DNA of 64,000 nucleotides. Source: Ceratodon purpureus. Lineage: Eukaryota > Streptophyta > Bryopsida > Pseudoditrichales > Ditrichaceae. This document shows, piece by piece, positions 45,635 to 57,750 of the stretch. Where the stretch lies: the NCBI GenBank assembly GCA_014871385.1, contig CM026426.1, positions 73,646,303-73,710,302 on the forward strand, given 5' to 3'. A program made the position numbers and the translations under genes. Within the stretch, counting starts at the first letter, position 1. Each line of letters begins with the position of its first letter. Below the pieces are notes generated by a model, which saw only the letters and a program-made list of their open reading frames with translations, was not told where the DNA came from and did no database searches.

Positions 45635-48541
45635 GTCGCGTGCATCATACTACAAATGTTCCTATGGACAAAAATGCAACCTCAAAACAGTGTAAGCTCC
45701 TAATCCAGAATCTAGTATTGGATAAGCTACAACTGTAAAAAAAAAAAAATCAAAACTGGTCTGATTGCAGCGAACTCCTCGACCAACTAGGAAACCGCAG
45801 TAACACTCAAGGGGCTGCGGGCATCAACGGGCGATTGAGGATCGGTCCTCCTTTGCTCACTTTCGACTACGAATCCTTCTTCTTCCTCTTGTCGCGCTTT
45901 CCCTGTTTCTTGCCTACTCCAACCGGCTCCTCTTCTTTGTCATGAATGTCCGCGTCGTCTTCAAGAGAATCGCCCTTTTGCTATTTTCAAAGACTAACTT
46001 CCACCGGTAGTAACTAGTTAGATTGCATTTTGACCGGGTTGTGCCAGTTAAACCAGTGCCACCGTTGGTCACCGATTGCCCTCCTCAACAAACTCTCGAT
46101 CACCGGTTGCCCATGTATACGATTTGATGGATTGCTTCACTTCTAACCGCCAGCTCCGGTTGGAAAGGGATTAATGCAGGGCAGTACTACATGGTTGGTG
46201 CACAACTGTCATCCGGTTGACGATAAACTGTTTGGAATTGGATGAACTTGCGATAAAACTTCAAAACACAATATGGAATGCACTTTAACATTGTAATAAT
46301 TGATCTTGATACATATTGAATCTCAAATTAGTCGTTGTCAATATATTTAATTATAATGTAGAAAAGTGAAACATAGTGAAATATAGTTATTACAATATTT
46401 TTAGATAATGGAAATATATTGTGCTGAAATTAAGTTGTACAATGTATAATGGAGACCTTTAGCTAAGATAATTCGTAAATAATATATATTTGACCAAGGA
46501 GATTGAGAAGAAGATACTCTATAATAATTCAAAAACCCGAAAATTATTAGTGAATCATAGTACGAGTTATTAAAAAAATGTAATAGGCTATTTAATAAAT
46601 TAGTAGTTGTAAATATCTACTAATATTTTTTCCCCTTCCGTACTTGTTCTTGTTTATATTTGTGCATTCAAGTATACTCCTTTTCCAATGCTATGGGAAT
46701 TTTTATTTTTTATTTTTGTCCCAATTATTAATCAATTTATGAATTAATTTTAAAGTATGCATAGTAATTTTAGGAAGAAATATATTTATAATATTTCAAA
46801 TAATATTTACATATTTACAACATTACTCTATCAATCAATCAATCTTCATATATAGTGAAGAGTAAATGATGACTTTAATATGAACTTAGTTTATCGCATA
46901 GTATAGTTATAAATATATAGATCCATATTTGATCCTTCCGTATGTGTTATTCTTCATGTTTGTGCATTCAAATATATTCAATATTCAATACTTTTGGATT
47001 TAATTTTTTATTTTTGTCCCAATTATGAATCGATTAATGAGTTAATTTTGAAGTATGCATAGTAATTTAAGAAACAAGCATATTCATAATAATTTAAATA
47101 CTATTGAGACATATTCAACATTACTTTTAATCAATCAGACTAGCTTCATATCTAAAGTGAAAATAAATGATAATTTAATATGTACTTATTTCATTGCAGA
47201 AGACCTCAAATTAGTCTTGAAGAACAATTGTCAACTTTATTTAGCTCATAATTTCTAGAATTTCTTTTTAAAAATCGTTTTATTTATCATGAAGAGGAAA
47301 TCTTTACACGGCTTTAAGCGTCCTCCAATGGAAGCCCTAGTTGGTCAGCCTAGGTTTATCGCCAAGTTGCCAACTGTGAGCCCCATTGGATACCCCCAAA
47401 AGATAATGCCCTGGTCTTGAAATAGGTACACTATGTGCTGTTTAGAGACAACACATCATGTGCCTTGCCTGGATACACCATTTGATAGTGGTGGCAAGTT
47501 CGACCTTTCTAGATACTGACTCACTAAAAGTTTCCAAATATATATTTAGGCGACATGGCACACTGTGGAGCTTCGCGGTGATGCATTACACCCTAAACCA
47601 TATATGCATAACAAACCGAGTTATGAAGTAAGAACAATATCAGATAAGAAATTGTACAGGTTTTTATACTAATTTGTACAATATGTACCTTGCTTTGTTC
47701 GTTGTGGACAATATAAGGTACTTTTTGTATCACGAGTGGTACTTCTTTGCAAGTCGAAGTAGACTTTGAGCCCACAGATCCAAAATTGGAGTTATGATGA
47801 TAGCTCGAAGTGGACGTTGGAAAATGTTTCAAGGGCGATACCACCATCTTATCAAACATTATGGCACAAGAATTGGTTGATGTTGGTGGAAAGTTGATTA
47901 AATTAAATCTCAGTCACACAATAATAGGTGGCGCCGATACTCAAAATTGACCCAACTGTGGAAAAAACAATAATCAACATGAAGATAATTCTGAATCTCC
48001 AAGGACGAACACACTCCCACCAAACTGATTAAGTTCCCTGAGGCTATTTGTTTCTAGAACCTCTCCTACGTTTCTTTCCTGATTCAACGACCTCCTTTGC
48101 TGCTTCCTCTGCAGCGATCTCACTTCTTGTCTTGCGCTTTGATGCCGTAGTTTCCATCTCTTTATCAAGGGGAGGGAGTGGTGGTGGCTGAGGCGCCTTG
48201 ATTACCCACTTCAGTGTCTGTGGTGTTCTTCTGTATTTCAATTCCATTCCATGAATCCCCTGTCGCAACTCATGCGTATGCATTGGTCATATTTTATGCC
48301 TTCTGAAATTGCCTAACCTTTGCTATGCTGGGCTTTTGACCTTACTGACACGTTAATGAAATTCGACCTACATTACGAAACTTGATTAGGCGGAGCAGGA
48401 ACTGATCCCTGTTAAAAGGTGGACAATGTGACAGGAATGGCGCCGAGACTTTATTCCACTAAAGAAGTGGCCACCTAATACTACAACTGCCACAGGCAAT
48501 TGCCAAGGACATGAACGACAGAAATTACTGGAGGCTTCACA
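45635..48541. other. Upstream of SET pseudogene; no clear gene
   Basis: Minus-strand fragments with basic, NLS-like sequence occur near 45870-45985 (GKKQGKRDKRKKKDS) and at 48044-48283 (ASKRKTRSEIAAEEAAKE, ESGKKRRRGSRN). They could be 5' exons of the SET gene or unrelated. From 46200 to 47280 the DNA is very AT-rich. Confidence 0.35.
46634..47200. repeat. Diverged tandem duplication, period 300 bp
   Basis: The unit starting CCTTCCGTA at 46634 recurs at 46934 with shared landmarks in order: TTTGTGCATTCAA, TATTTTTGTCCCAATTAT, AAGTATGCATAGTAATTT, CAACATTACT and AATCAATCA. Confidence 0.7.
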
Positions 48542-48699
48542 TAGACGTACAACGAGAGGAGGTACTATGAGTCCAAAGGGAAAAAAAACAGGATCCCCTA
48601 ATGACGTACGCCCTTCATCTCCCTCGAATCTCGCACTAGAAGGCCTACCCGACTCACAAATTCAATTAGAAACCTAGCCCACCAACGCAGACAGGGGAT
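48542..48699 (+). pseudogene. Left part of an ORF interrupted by the copia element
   Basis: The sequence left of the copia insertion joins, through the GGGAT duplication, to an open frame at 59278 (ITFESAELKEKL). On the left this frame is open back to a TGA near 48602 (RTPFISLESRTRRPTRLTN). Function unknown. Confidence 0.35.
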
Positions 48700-48840
48700 T
48701 GTTGGTATTCTCAGGTTGAATTAAAGAGAGAGAATTACACTGTTTGGGCGAGTACATATAGTACTGTGACGCCGCAGAGGATGAACAGAAGTTCATACCA
48801 ACGAATGAAACCCTAATGTAAAAGTGTGATACATTTAACA
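48700..48840 (-). repeat. Copia 3' LTR
   Basis: 141 bp, TG...CA ends on the minus strand, three differences from the partner at 59132-59272. Confidence 0.95.
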
Positions 48841-48853
48841 CCCCCCCTTAACC
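48841..48853 (-). other. Copia polypurine tract
   Basis: GGTTAAGGGGGGG on the minus strand, directly next to the 3' LTR; primes plus-strand DNA synthesis. Confidence 0.75.
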
Positions 48854-48943
48854 TAAATCAGGAGATGCGAGGTTAATCTGTTTGTAATCCTACATACTTC
48901 GGTGATTTGTACAAGGAATTGTGAGTGAAGAAGAAATGAGCTG

Positions 48944-49390
48944 ATGAGCAAAAAAGTGATGGTCGAAGAAGTTGGTGTGGCAAGATTGGCAGGACTCATT
49001 GTGTGGGCAATTGCAGCCTTGGTGATGAAGATCTCCGAGCTCGTTTTCGAGAAAGTCGATGGGTGGTATTTCGGTCGCGGAAGATTTGTGCAGCGGAGCG
49101 TGACCACGGTTGGTGAAGACGGAGTATTGTCGCAGTCGTGGCAGGCTGAAGACATTGTGGGAGCAAGGAGAGTCCGTGCGAGGGCAATTAATCTGGAGTC
49201 GAAGATGGTTGGAGAAGCAAGCCCGGAGCCTAGGGTTTGGAATGGGAAGTACTACGCTGTCAAGCGGGGGCGTCGGATTGGAGTTGTACGAACCTGGGTA
49301 GAGTGTGAGGAACAAGTACACAGGTTTAGAGGGGCGCAGTTTAAGTCCTTCTCGACCTTAGAGGAGGCCTTAGCATACTTGTCAGGTTAG
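48944..49390 (+). CDS. Antisense ORF with RNase H1-type hybrid-binding domain, 148 residues
   Basis: Intact ORF on the strand opposite to the copia genes, placed between the end of pol (49382) and the 3' LTR, tail-to-tail with pol and overlapping it by 9 nt. Residues about 11-33 (ARLAGLIVWAIAALVMKISE) are hydrophobic, a possible membrane anchor. Residues about 98-146 read WNGKYYAVKRGRRIGVVRTW, then ECEEQVHRF, GAQFKSFST and EEALAYL. This closely follows the hybrid-binding domain of eukaryotic RNase H1 (also called Cauli_VI/viroplasmin domain), which grips RNA/DNA hybrids. No RNase H catalytic domain follows. The frame is free of stops although the neighbouring pol has several, suggesting it was recently functional. 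A promoter was not identified. Confidence 0.7.
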   Translation: MSKKVMVEEVGVARLAGLIVWAIAALVMKISELVFEKVDGWYFGRGRFVQRSVTTVGEDGVLSQSWQAEDIVGARRVRARAINLESKMVGEASPEPRVWNGKYYAVKRGRRIGVVRTWVECEEQVHRFRGAQFKSFSTLEEALAYLSG

Positions 49391-52300
49391 GTTTTCTTGG
49401 TCGAATTTTGTTGAGAGCAGGTACTGTAGGCTATACAGGTTGAGATGTTTTCTATGAAGTTCAAATTTCTGTCTACCTAGGGATTTTGTAAGGACATCAG
49501 CAGGTTGCTGAGACTTATGAATATATTTCAGTGTGATTTCCCCCCCCCCCAGAACCCTCTCTAGCACAAAATGATAATTGATCTCAATGTGTTTACTGCG
49601 CCCATGAAAGACCGAGTTCCTGGCCAATTGAAGAGCACTCTGGTTGTCACATTGAACGACTAAGGGGATGGGAACTAATCCAGCTGCAACGGTGGATTGG
49701 GTGTTGAGAGGGGCAGGTTGCAGGGGAAGAACCTGGAGCTCATTGAGAAGGCGAAATAGCCAGACGCCCTCCTAGACACTCTCACTCAGGGATTTGTACT
49801 CGGATTCTATCGAGGATCTAGAGATTGTAAGCTGGCGTTTGGAATTCCACGACAAAGGAGCACCAGCTGTAGTGAAAAGGTAAGCCCCTATACTTCGTCT
49901 AGTGTCTGGACATGTGGCCCAATTTGCATCCGTAAAGCCATGAAGTTGAAAAGGAGATGTATTATCATAGAGAATCCCATGGTCTGGTGTCGAGGATAGA
50001 TAGCGAAGAATGTGGTTAGCCTGGTCTAAGTGCGCTTGTTGGGGTTTGGCCATATAGGATGCTACTCGGTTCACGGCAAAGGATATGTCTAGTCTAGTTA
50101 CTGTCAAGAAAATTAATTTGCCGATTAGAAATTAGAAGGTGGAACTAACAGGTGCGGTGTCGATTTCACCGAAGAGAGTTACAGCTGCAGGCAGCGGGGT
50201 TTTCGCAGGGCGTAACTCAGCACGACCAAACTACTAAAGAATGGAGGTCGCATATGCATGCTGATGCAAGAATATACCGCGAGAGAGGTACTCGAAGGAA
50301 ATGCCAAGGTATTTCTTGACCAAATCGAGGTCTGTCATGTCATATGTTTCAAGTAAGTAGGTCTTCACCTAGGTTACGAGGCGAGAGCAACTGCCTGTAA
50401 TGAACAAATCATCTACATATAACATGAATAGGAGAATTTGGTTGTCCCTATGCAGAAAATAAAGATTGGGATCAAAACTGCTGCGGGTGATTCCTAGGGT
50501 TTTGAGAGATGTGTCTATTCTCTCATACCAGGCACGAGGGGATTGTTTTAATCCATAGAGGGAGCGAAGAAGACGGTAGACTTTAGATTCCTGACCTCGG
50601 ATAACAAAGCCAGGGGGTTGTTGCATGAACACGGGTTCGTGTAACACTCTATGTAAGAACGCTGTCTTAACGTCCATGTGGTGTACAGGCCAGTGGCGTG
50701 TGGAGGCAAGGGCGACAACTATCCTAATAGTTGCCCATTTGATCACGGGGGCGAAGGTCTTGGAAAAGTCAAGGCCAGGTTTTTGCTCAAAGCCCCGTGC
50801 AACTAGTCTTGCCTTCTTTGTGGGTAACTGTCCAAGGAGTCTTTCGTTCTCTTTGTAAACCCACTTGCACGTTATCGGTTTGATCTCAGCAGGAAGTGAT
50901 TGGAGTTCCCAAGTCTTGTTTTTGAAATGATGTTCATTTCCCTTTGCATGGCTGCACGCCGTCCCGAGTCTAAATTGGCTTGACTGAATGTGAGAGATTC
51001 GGGTGGAGGGCTAGGAAGATGATCTCATGGGTTGGTTGAATTGTGGGATGGTGTGCAGTCTGGGGAATTTGTGCTCATGTACAAGTAATAGTCACCAAGT
51101 CGCACATTGTGAGTGCGAGGGCGAGTACTTTGGCGAACAGGCTCAGGGAAGGATTCTACGTCGGGAAGGGGAGATGAATAGTCTGATGAGACGAGAGGAG
51201 GCAGGGAAGGTGGAGAGACAGGGCAGCTTGGAGTGAGCGGAGGTTGGGTGGAGACAGAGGGAGGTGAGGAGCTAGGTTCAGCGGGGACTTTGGGCTGTGT
51301 GACTAGCAGGGCTTTCAGTGAGTCCAAGATATTTGGAAAGGGCTCCGGAACAGGACTAGGGCAGGAGAATTGATCTTCTTCAAAGTGAACGTCCTGACTA
51401 ATTATTATCCGCCTGGATACTGGATCCTAGCAGCGATAGGCCTTGGAGGCCTCATCGTATCCAAGAAAAATGGTGGGGAGCGCCTTCGGATCTAATTTTG
51501 TCCGCTTCTCTTTAGGTATGTGGCAATATGCCAGACATCCTACGACCCTAAGGTGAGCAATATTGGGCTTAATCCCTGTAAAAGCTTCTTCTGGAGTGAC
51601 TTGGTTGAAAGCACGACAGGGTAGTCTATTCTGAATGTAATTGACACTTTTTGCAACCTCATCCCAAAGATAGCGGGGGATTTGCAAACCTGGAGCCACG
51701 CTTTGAATGCCTTTGAGGAGCTGTCGATTTTTCCTCTCGGCAGTACCGTTTTGCTCTGGTGAGTACCCCGAAGTTAGCTGGTGATGAATTCCATGTGTTG
51801 CGCTATAGTCTTTGAACTCCTGGGATTGGTATTCTCCTCCTCTATCGCTTCTGAGCTTTATAATCTTCAGCAGTGGTGTTTCAACAAGCTGCTTGAATTG
51901 TTTTAAAAATGCAAAAGTTTGTGACTTATGTACTAAGAAGTACAGCCAAGTCTTGCGTGAGAAGTCGTCAATAAATGTAAGAATATACTTACAATTTGAT
52001 TTTCTGGGAGTATTGGGGGGACCGCACAGGTCAGTATGAACCAGTTCGAGTGGAGCATTGGAAAAAGTTGTTCGGAGCTTAGGGAAGCTATCCCGATGGA
52101 GCTTGCCCATGATACAGCTCGACCTGGTTCTCTTCAGGAATGGTAGAGCTGGGACACCCGTAACAAGCCTTCGTGTCATGAGTTGATAGAGGCCTTGTGT
52201 GTTGACATGTGCCAAACGACGATGCCAGAGATCAGTGGCTTCTAAAGAGGCCGTTTTGTGTGCCACGGAGCAGGTGAGATTCTCGAGTACTATGGCTCGT

Positions 52301-52411
52301 GAGGAAAGTCTATAGAGTTTAGTTTTGGGGTCTCTAGTGGCTTTTAAGAAAACCTGATGAGGATTGTGAATGTCCAAAATGAGGCAGGTTTTTGAGTTAA
52401 AGATGACAGTG
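49382..52411 (-). pseudogene. Copia pol, integrase to RNase H part
   Basis: Reading leftward from 52411: pre-integrase HHCC region (LWHRRLAHVNTQGLYQL), integrase core with VHTDLCGPP, FIDDFSRKTW, LRSDRGGEYQ and PEQNGTAERKN (the D, D, E residues are present). Reverse transcriptase follows from about 50750 (VHHMDVKTAFLHRVLHEPVF, SLYGLKQSPRAWYERI, MLYVDDLFITG), then RNase H (GFTDANWATCPDTRRSIGAY; SSIESEYKSLSE; LTKSLGR). Stops (for example TAG at 49772-49774) and a frameshift between integrase and RT break the frame. The protein would copy and integrate the element; this copy cannot do so alone. Confidence 0.85.
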
Positions 52412-52868
52412 TGTTAACCGGAGATTCCCCAATCTCCATTTCCCTTAGTTTCCCTTAGTCTCTTTTCAGTTTTCATCCTTACCTTCGACACTCATCCAGT
52501 CGGCTGGATGAACTCTGTCGCAGCCGACTTGGATGAACTCTGTCACCAGCCGACTGGATGAACTCTGTCACCAGTCAACTGGATGACTTCCGCCAGTTCA
52601 GGGGGTTTACGAGGCAGGTTTAGGGTTTTGAGAGGGCATTCTACACTAGAGCAGGTAGAGTCAGAGAGGTCTGAGAGCTGTTAGGAACTGCTGTACTATG
52701 GTTTTGGGGCTGTTTTGACCCATTTTATGCAGTTTTGACCTCTTTTTGCACTTGTATTGTACATTTCCAGCAACCTATGAGTGTTTGGAGCACTTAGTTC
52801 AGTTGGGTTTTGTTGGGTTTTGATGGGATTGTGAAGGCTAGGGTTTAGTTGGTAAATCCTCCCTTTAC
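52412..52868 (+). repeat. Proposed 5' LTR of the Ty3-like element
   Basis: Starts TGTTAACC at the insertion border and would end CCCTTTACCA at 52868, 457 bp, followed by TTGGGGACCATGC as possible primer site. It contains AGTCGGCTGGATGAACTCTG-type repeats with GTCGGCTG and CAGCCGAC in inverted orientation. The right border rests on the match to the element's 3' end and is tentative. Confidence 0.5.
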
Positions 52869-53817
52869 CATTGGGGACCATGCTTTAGTTCGTACCATGT
52901 GATCTCCTGCTGGTTGTAGGTTGTTCCACACACTTTAGAGGTCCTGAAGTATTGAAATCGGGTCTGCAGAGGTGCAGCAGTTACTGTCGGGAGTCTAGAG
53001 GGGTGCTGAGATGCTGTCACTGAAATTCCGAGGTGCTGAATAGTCACTGGTTGGTTAGGTGTAGTCACTGTAGTGGTAGAACGGGTCGGCAGTTGCTGTC
53101 CAGCCACTGGCAGGGGTCTAGAAACCAATCGGGAGATGATCTGTTGCAGTAGAGGGGAACAGTGAAGGCAAAGAAGTTTCAGGTGTTTTCAAGGGTGGAA
53201 ACACTGGTGCACCGACGGATGCAGTCCAGCACGTGTCTAGGGAGCAGTAGTTGCAGATCGGCTCTGTTGCAGGCTGGTGGGCGTAGGTGCTGTGAAGATT
53301 GAAGGAGCAGATTTGCATGCAGTCGACCTGTGTGAACAGAGGGCTGTCACAACTCGAAAAAGGGGATAGGGCGGCTACAAGTCAGATCTGAACTTCCTCT
53401 ATAAAATGGGCGAAAGGTAAGTAACCCAAAATTTTAGGATTTCAAATTTCAAATCTCAGATCCGAAAATTTAGGATCTTAGAAATTTGAATTTTGAATTT
53501 GGGGACCTCAATTTGGGACCTCGATTTGGGACCTCGGTCGACTCTGCGAACTTTGAATTGAGGATCTCGGTCGGCTGTGGGACGTCATGCTGAGGACGTC
53601 AGTTGACACTTGCGACCTGGACTTGAGGTTGGCACATGTCAGAATAGACTGGTAAATTGAGTTGCTGAGTGCATTTGGGTAGAAGGAAAACTCTGTTTTA
53701 AGTACTGTAAGCACTGTTACCAGCATTGTAAGTCTGTAATTACTGGACTTGATTTTCTAAGAGTCAGTACAGTTTGAAAAAGGGGATAGGACTGCCTTAA
53801 TCTGTTCCTAGCTGTTT

Positions 53818-53852
<35 letters not shown>

Positions 53853-54189
53853 GTCTATAAACACTAATAGACCACACAAACGACTGCTGGGTCGATGAAT
53901 GCTAAAGTGGCAGGAACTACAAGAACGTAAGGGAAGGAGCCAAGTATTGGTAGCTGACTGATTGGAGGAGGACAAGCAGAGCCGACCACAGTCAACAGAG
54001 AGTAACAGCTGCCAAGACTTGGAAGAACACACAGTCGACTGAACGCAGCCGAGTGAACGAGCCGACTGAACGCAGCCGACTGAACGCAGCCGACTGACCG
54101 CAACCGACTGAACGTAGCCGACTGAACGCAACCAACTGCACGCAGTTGACTGATTACTACAACATCGTCAGTACCAACAGTTCACACCC
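52869..54189. other. Ty3-like leader
   Basis: No gene. Includes a 32-nt A run (53819-53850) and repeated GCCGACTGAACGCA units (54048-54130). The 20-mer CAGTTTGAAAAAGGGGATAG at 53769 recurs in gag near 54428. Confidence 0.5.
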
Positions 54190-54589
54190 ATGGAGGAAGG
54201 TGACCCAAACGATCTGCAAGCTGAGAGACAAGCTATGGAGAGGTACAAACGCTGGATACAGCTTGAGGAGCAGACAGCAGAGCCGACTTCACCTGAGGTA
54301 CGCAGCCGACTTAGCTCACATGGCAGTGCAGCTCAGCAGGAGGGGGAACTTCTTGACATGGAGGTCGAAAATGCCATTTCATCATCAGATGGGAGGATAA
54401 AGGAGAGTCGATTTGAAGAGGGAAGGCAGTTTGAAAAAGGGGATAGACTGAATAGTCATCCTGATCAAGCCAACATCCCTTGGAGATATCAGGACAAGGG
54501 AAGGACTGCGTCATTCAAAGGGGATTTCTCCACTGCAGTGGATGACTACAGTACCTTCAACGGAGAAGGACGTCAGACGCAGCAAACCT

Positions 54590-54860
54590 TTGCAGAGCCG
54601 ACGCAGTGTCCAAGTCAAGCTATTGGCAGAGCTGACTCTGGAGCACAACTGATGCAGTGGCCAAGTCGGGATGTTGGCAGAGCTGACTTTGAGGCAGAGC
54701 CGACCCAGTGGCCAAGTCGGGATGTTGGCAGAGCCGACTTTGAGGCAGAGCCGACCCAGTGGCCAAGTCAGGATGTGGGCAGAGCCGACTTTAAGGCAGA
54801 GCGGACCCAGTGGCCAAGTCGGGATGTTGGTAGAGCCGACTTGGAAACGGAGCCGACTCA
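54590..54860 (+). repeat. 51-bp coding minisatellite in gag
   Basis: About five units of 51 bp (17 codons) containing GGCAGAGCCGACTTTGAGG and CCAAGTCGGGATGTT. The length is a multiple of three, so the frame is kept. Confidence 0.85.
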
Positions 54861-57289
54861 GTTACGTAGCCGACCAAAATCTTTGGTGCGCGTGGCGACA
54901 ACTCTAGAGACATTGCCAGCTGCATTTCCGAACTTGAGGCAGAAGTTGGAGGAAACGAAGAGTCGATCAGTTCAGGAGCAGCACCTTACTAACCACACCG
55001 AAGGTGGCCCTAGTAAGAATGTTCACTTCTTAGACGAGTTCAGACTTCAGGCTGAGTGGGAGCAAGAAGAAGCGGACCGAAGGGCAGTCGAAGCATTCAA
55101 AAACGACCTGTTAGGTAAGCGAGAGCGGGCCAGACAACAACAAACTCCACCGTCGGGAGTAGCATCGTTACCACAGTGGCCGGTGGAGCAGCACCCTACA
55201 CTACTAGAGACTCAGTTCAACCGTCGTGTTCGGGAGGCAGCATAGCAGTTGGCAGTTCAGCAGTTGGCAGCACAGCAATTGGCAACCCAGCAGATGGCAA
55301 CAGAGCAGTTGGCTGTACATCAGAGGGAACAAGAACAGCTTGAACGGGAGAAGAAGCAACTTGCACAATTGCAGGACCTGCGGAAGGAACACCAAAGGAG
55401 GCAAGAGCAGGGGCAGACTGAGGGGATTACTACAAGGCCTTCGTATCTATTTACTCCCGCACCAGAGATATCGGTGGACAGGAGCGCATCAGGACCACTT
55501 CCTGCAGCGACTTCCTCGACCGCACATCGGCTTCCAGGATACGTGGATCATCTTACAGGCAATGAGTACCAGTCTACGCACCCGACTCAGTTAGCACGAT
55601 ATCCCTGGGAATCAGCAGAGCCGACCTTTAGAGCTGCAGTCCCTGGAACTACCCACGTGGGCCGGCCTGCAGTTACGCCACTGTTCCCACCACCTGTTGG
55701 CTATAGTACCACCGTAGTTTCCGGAGGTTCACACGTTGCGCCATCTGTTCCGAACATCCGGGCGCATTATCCAGTGACACGAGTGGTGCATCCTTCGGTA
55801 TTACCAGTCGGGCGCACACCCGACTTCAGATCAGCTCCTCCACAGCCACCTATCAGCACACAGCGAAAACAGTTACCGTACAGAGCCTACAAGGAGGGAT
55901 GTGATCCTGATGCACATCTCAGATATTTTGACAAGTGCGCATGGTTCAATGGTGAGACGGATGAAACGGTCATCATCACACTATTTGGAACCACCCTAGA
56001 AGACAAGGCCTAGTGCTGGTTTGATGATGGGCTGGACCATCATCCATACGGAACTTGGGAGGAGGCTAAGGCGGCATTTAAGTTGCGGTATAGAGAACAA
56101 GACTCAGATGAACAGGTCTATATGACGCTGCGGACTTTCAAACAGGGTGAAGGGGAGAAAGTCCAGGACTATTACGAACGCTTCATGAAATTGGTCAAGT
56201 GTCTTCAAACTGAGGTGGGTGAAGGCTTTAAATTGACGTATTTCAGGGCAGGACTGTTGGATTACTTGAAGGTGACCACCAGCAGTTCTACAGCCAACAC
56301 CTTGACAGAACTGAAGGAATTAGCACGACGCTGCGAGACCAATTGTACAGATGCTTCAGGGAAGAACCTGTACTTACAGCCTAAGAGGACAGAGCCGACC
56401 AATAGCCAGTCTACTACCACGCCAGTCCCGACAGTCGGAGCCGACACTGCCAACCGAAGATTTTGCACAGTGTGCAAGAAATTTGGACATGAGGATGGAT
56501 ACTGCTTCTTCAATCCAGCCAACCCCAACAACCGACTTCCCCGACCAGAAGACAAACCGACGGTGGGAGTCAACGCCGTCTCCGCTCATGAACAGGCCAG
56601 CAGCTCTGGGAAGCTTGTCAACAGCCGACCTGGGGGATATCAGAATGGCGGTTCTAGCAGAAATGATGCCTGCTACCTTTGTTTGGGCACTGGTCATCAA
56701 ATGCGTAACTGTCCATTACGATTAAAGTTTCAGCAGTTACTGGCCTCTGAAAAACACTGTACTCATACTGTGGGTGTCAATAGTGTGGAGTTGCAGGAGC
56801 TCGAGGTTCCGGAGGTGGCAGTCACACTGACTGGAGCAGCCAAGGTGAAGGCTGGTCTACCCTTGGATGATAAGGAAGTTAACGGGCCGGAACCAAGACA
56901 GCCTAAAACGAAGGCTGATTGGGAGAAGAAGGAGAGTGTTCGGAAGGAGTTCATTTCATTTACAGCAGAGATAAACAGGGACAATGAGCTGGCTTGTCAA
57001 GCTGAGCAGGAATTCCGGAAGTCGGCTAGGGCCGACTTGGCAGCCAATGCTCCTGCAGGACCAATTTTGGATGATGATTGGGTTGGGTTTCCCGACCCTG
57101 ACTGCTTACAGGACATCGCACAAGAGGCGCTTGCAGCAACCACGGAGGATCGTACCCAACCTCAGCCTCAAACTCTGGTCCCGACAGTCAGCCGCCAGAT
57201 TCTGGAAACACCAATTACAGTGTCGTTTGCAGAACTGCTGGCAATGGCTCCTAACCTTTCACGGTATCTGAAGGCTCAAGTGTTCCTGG

Positions 57290-57540
57290 ACCGTGGAAGC
57301 AAGCCGACTGAGCCTGTAGACTTGGACAAGCCGCCCCAACCAGCTGACTTTGCAGAGCCGACTGCGTATGCCGACTCGATCGAGCCGCCTCCACCGGCTG
57401 ACCTTGCAGAGTCGACTGCGTCTGTCGACTTGGTCGAGCCACCTCGACCTGCTAACCTTGCAGCGTCGACTGCATATGTCGACTTGGTCCAGCCACCTCC
57501 ACCGACTGACCTTGCAGAGCCGACTGCCAATCATGTTTCA
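57290..57540 (+). repeat. ~60-bp coding repeat before the protease
   Basis: Four diverged units encoding PADFAEPTAYADSIEPPP-like segments, each with GCCGACTG or its variant. Confidence 0.8.
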
Positions 57541-57750
57541 CCAACTTTCTCCAGTGATACAGCAGTTGGGGGAGCTGTGGATATTGATTGGTGTCTTCCC
57601 ATGATTTCTGCACAGGTGGGGAATTTGACCTTGGAGAACGTACTGCTCGATGGCGGCTCTGGAGTCAACTTGATTACAGAAGGAGAGCGGATACGCCTTG
57701 GTCTGAAGGCCCCATCTCCAGCCGCTTATGAGCTTCGCATGGCTTTACCA

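Larger units (their letters stand above)
52412..57750 (+). mobile_element. Ty3/gypsy-like element nested in copia, pol deleted
   Basis: The element begins TGTTAACC and ends TTTACCA, flanked by CAGTG on both sides (52407-52411 and 57751-57755). Removing it with one CAGTG restores the copia reading frame exactly across the insertion (GHTV then IFNSK). Inside are a probable 5' LTR, a long leader, and one gag-protease frame that stops inside the protease region. RT, RNase H, integrase and nearly all of the 3' LTR are missing. The last bases before the duplication (CTTTACCA) equal the last bases of the proposed 5' LTR, which suggests a deletion ending in the 3' LTR terminus. Confidence 0.85.
54190..57750 (+). 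pseudogene. Ty3-like gag-protease ORF
   Basis: From MEEGDPNDLQ one frame continues across TAG 55243-55245 and TAG 56011-56013, both one step from CAG. The N-terminal third has a 17-residue repeat (EPTQWPSRDVGRADFEA) and a Gln-rich coiled coil. The gag core reads YKEGCDPDAHLRYFDKCAWF, WFDDG and VQDYYERFMKLVKC. Two CCHC zinc knuckles follow (CTVCKKFGHEDGYC; CYLCLGTGHQMRNC), which pack genomic RNA. After a Pro-rich repeat comes the aspartic protease start with LLDGGSGVN (usual D-T/S-G-A/S is D-G-G-S here) and LRMA, where the element ends. No polymerase remains. Confidence 0.8.

Noticed and set aside
48890..49321. Leftward ORF opposite the hybrid-binding-domain ORF
   Set aside because: No motif, whereas the rightward frame matches a known domain over its conserved residues.
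55204..55404. Leftward Leu/Cys-rich ORF opposite the gag Gln-rich stretch
   Set aside because: It is the mirror of CAG-rich coding sequence, with no motif or start context.
57276..57534. Leftward ORFs in the Pro-rich repeat of the Ty3-like element
   Set aside because: Low-complexity shadows of the repeated GCCGACTG units.
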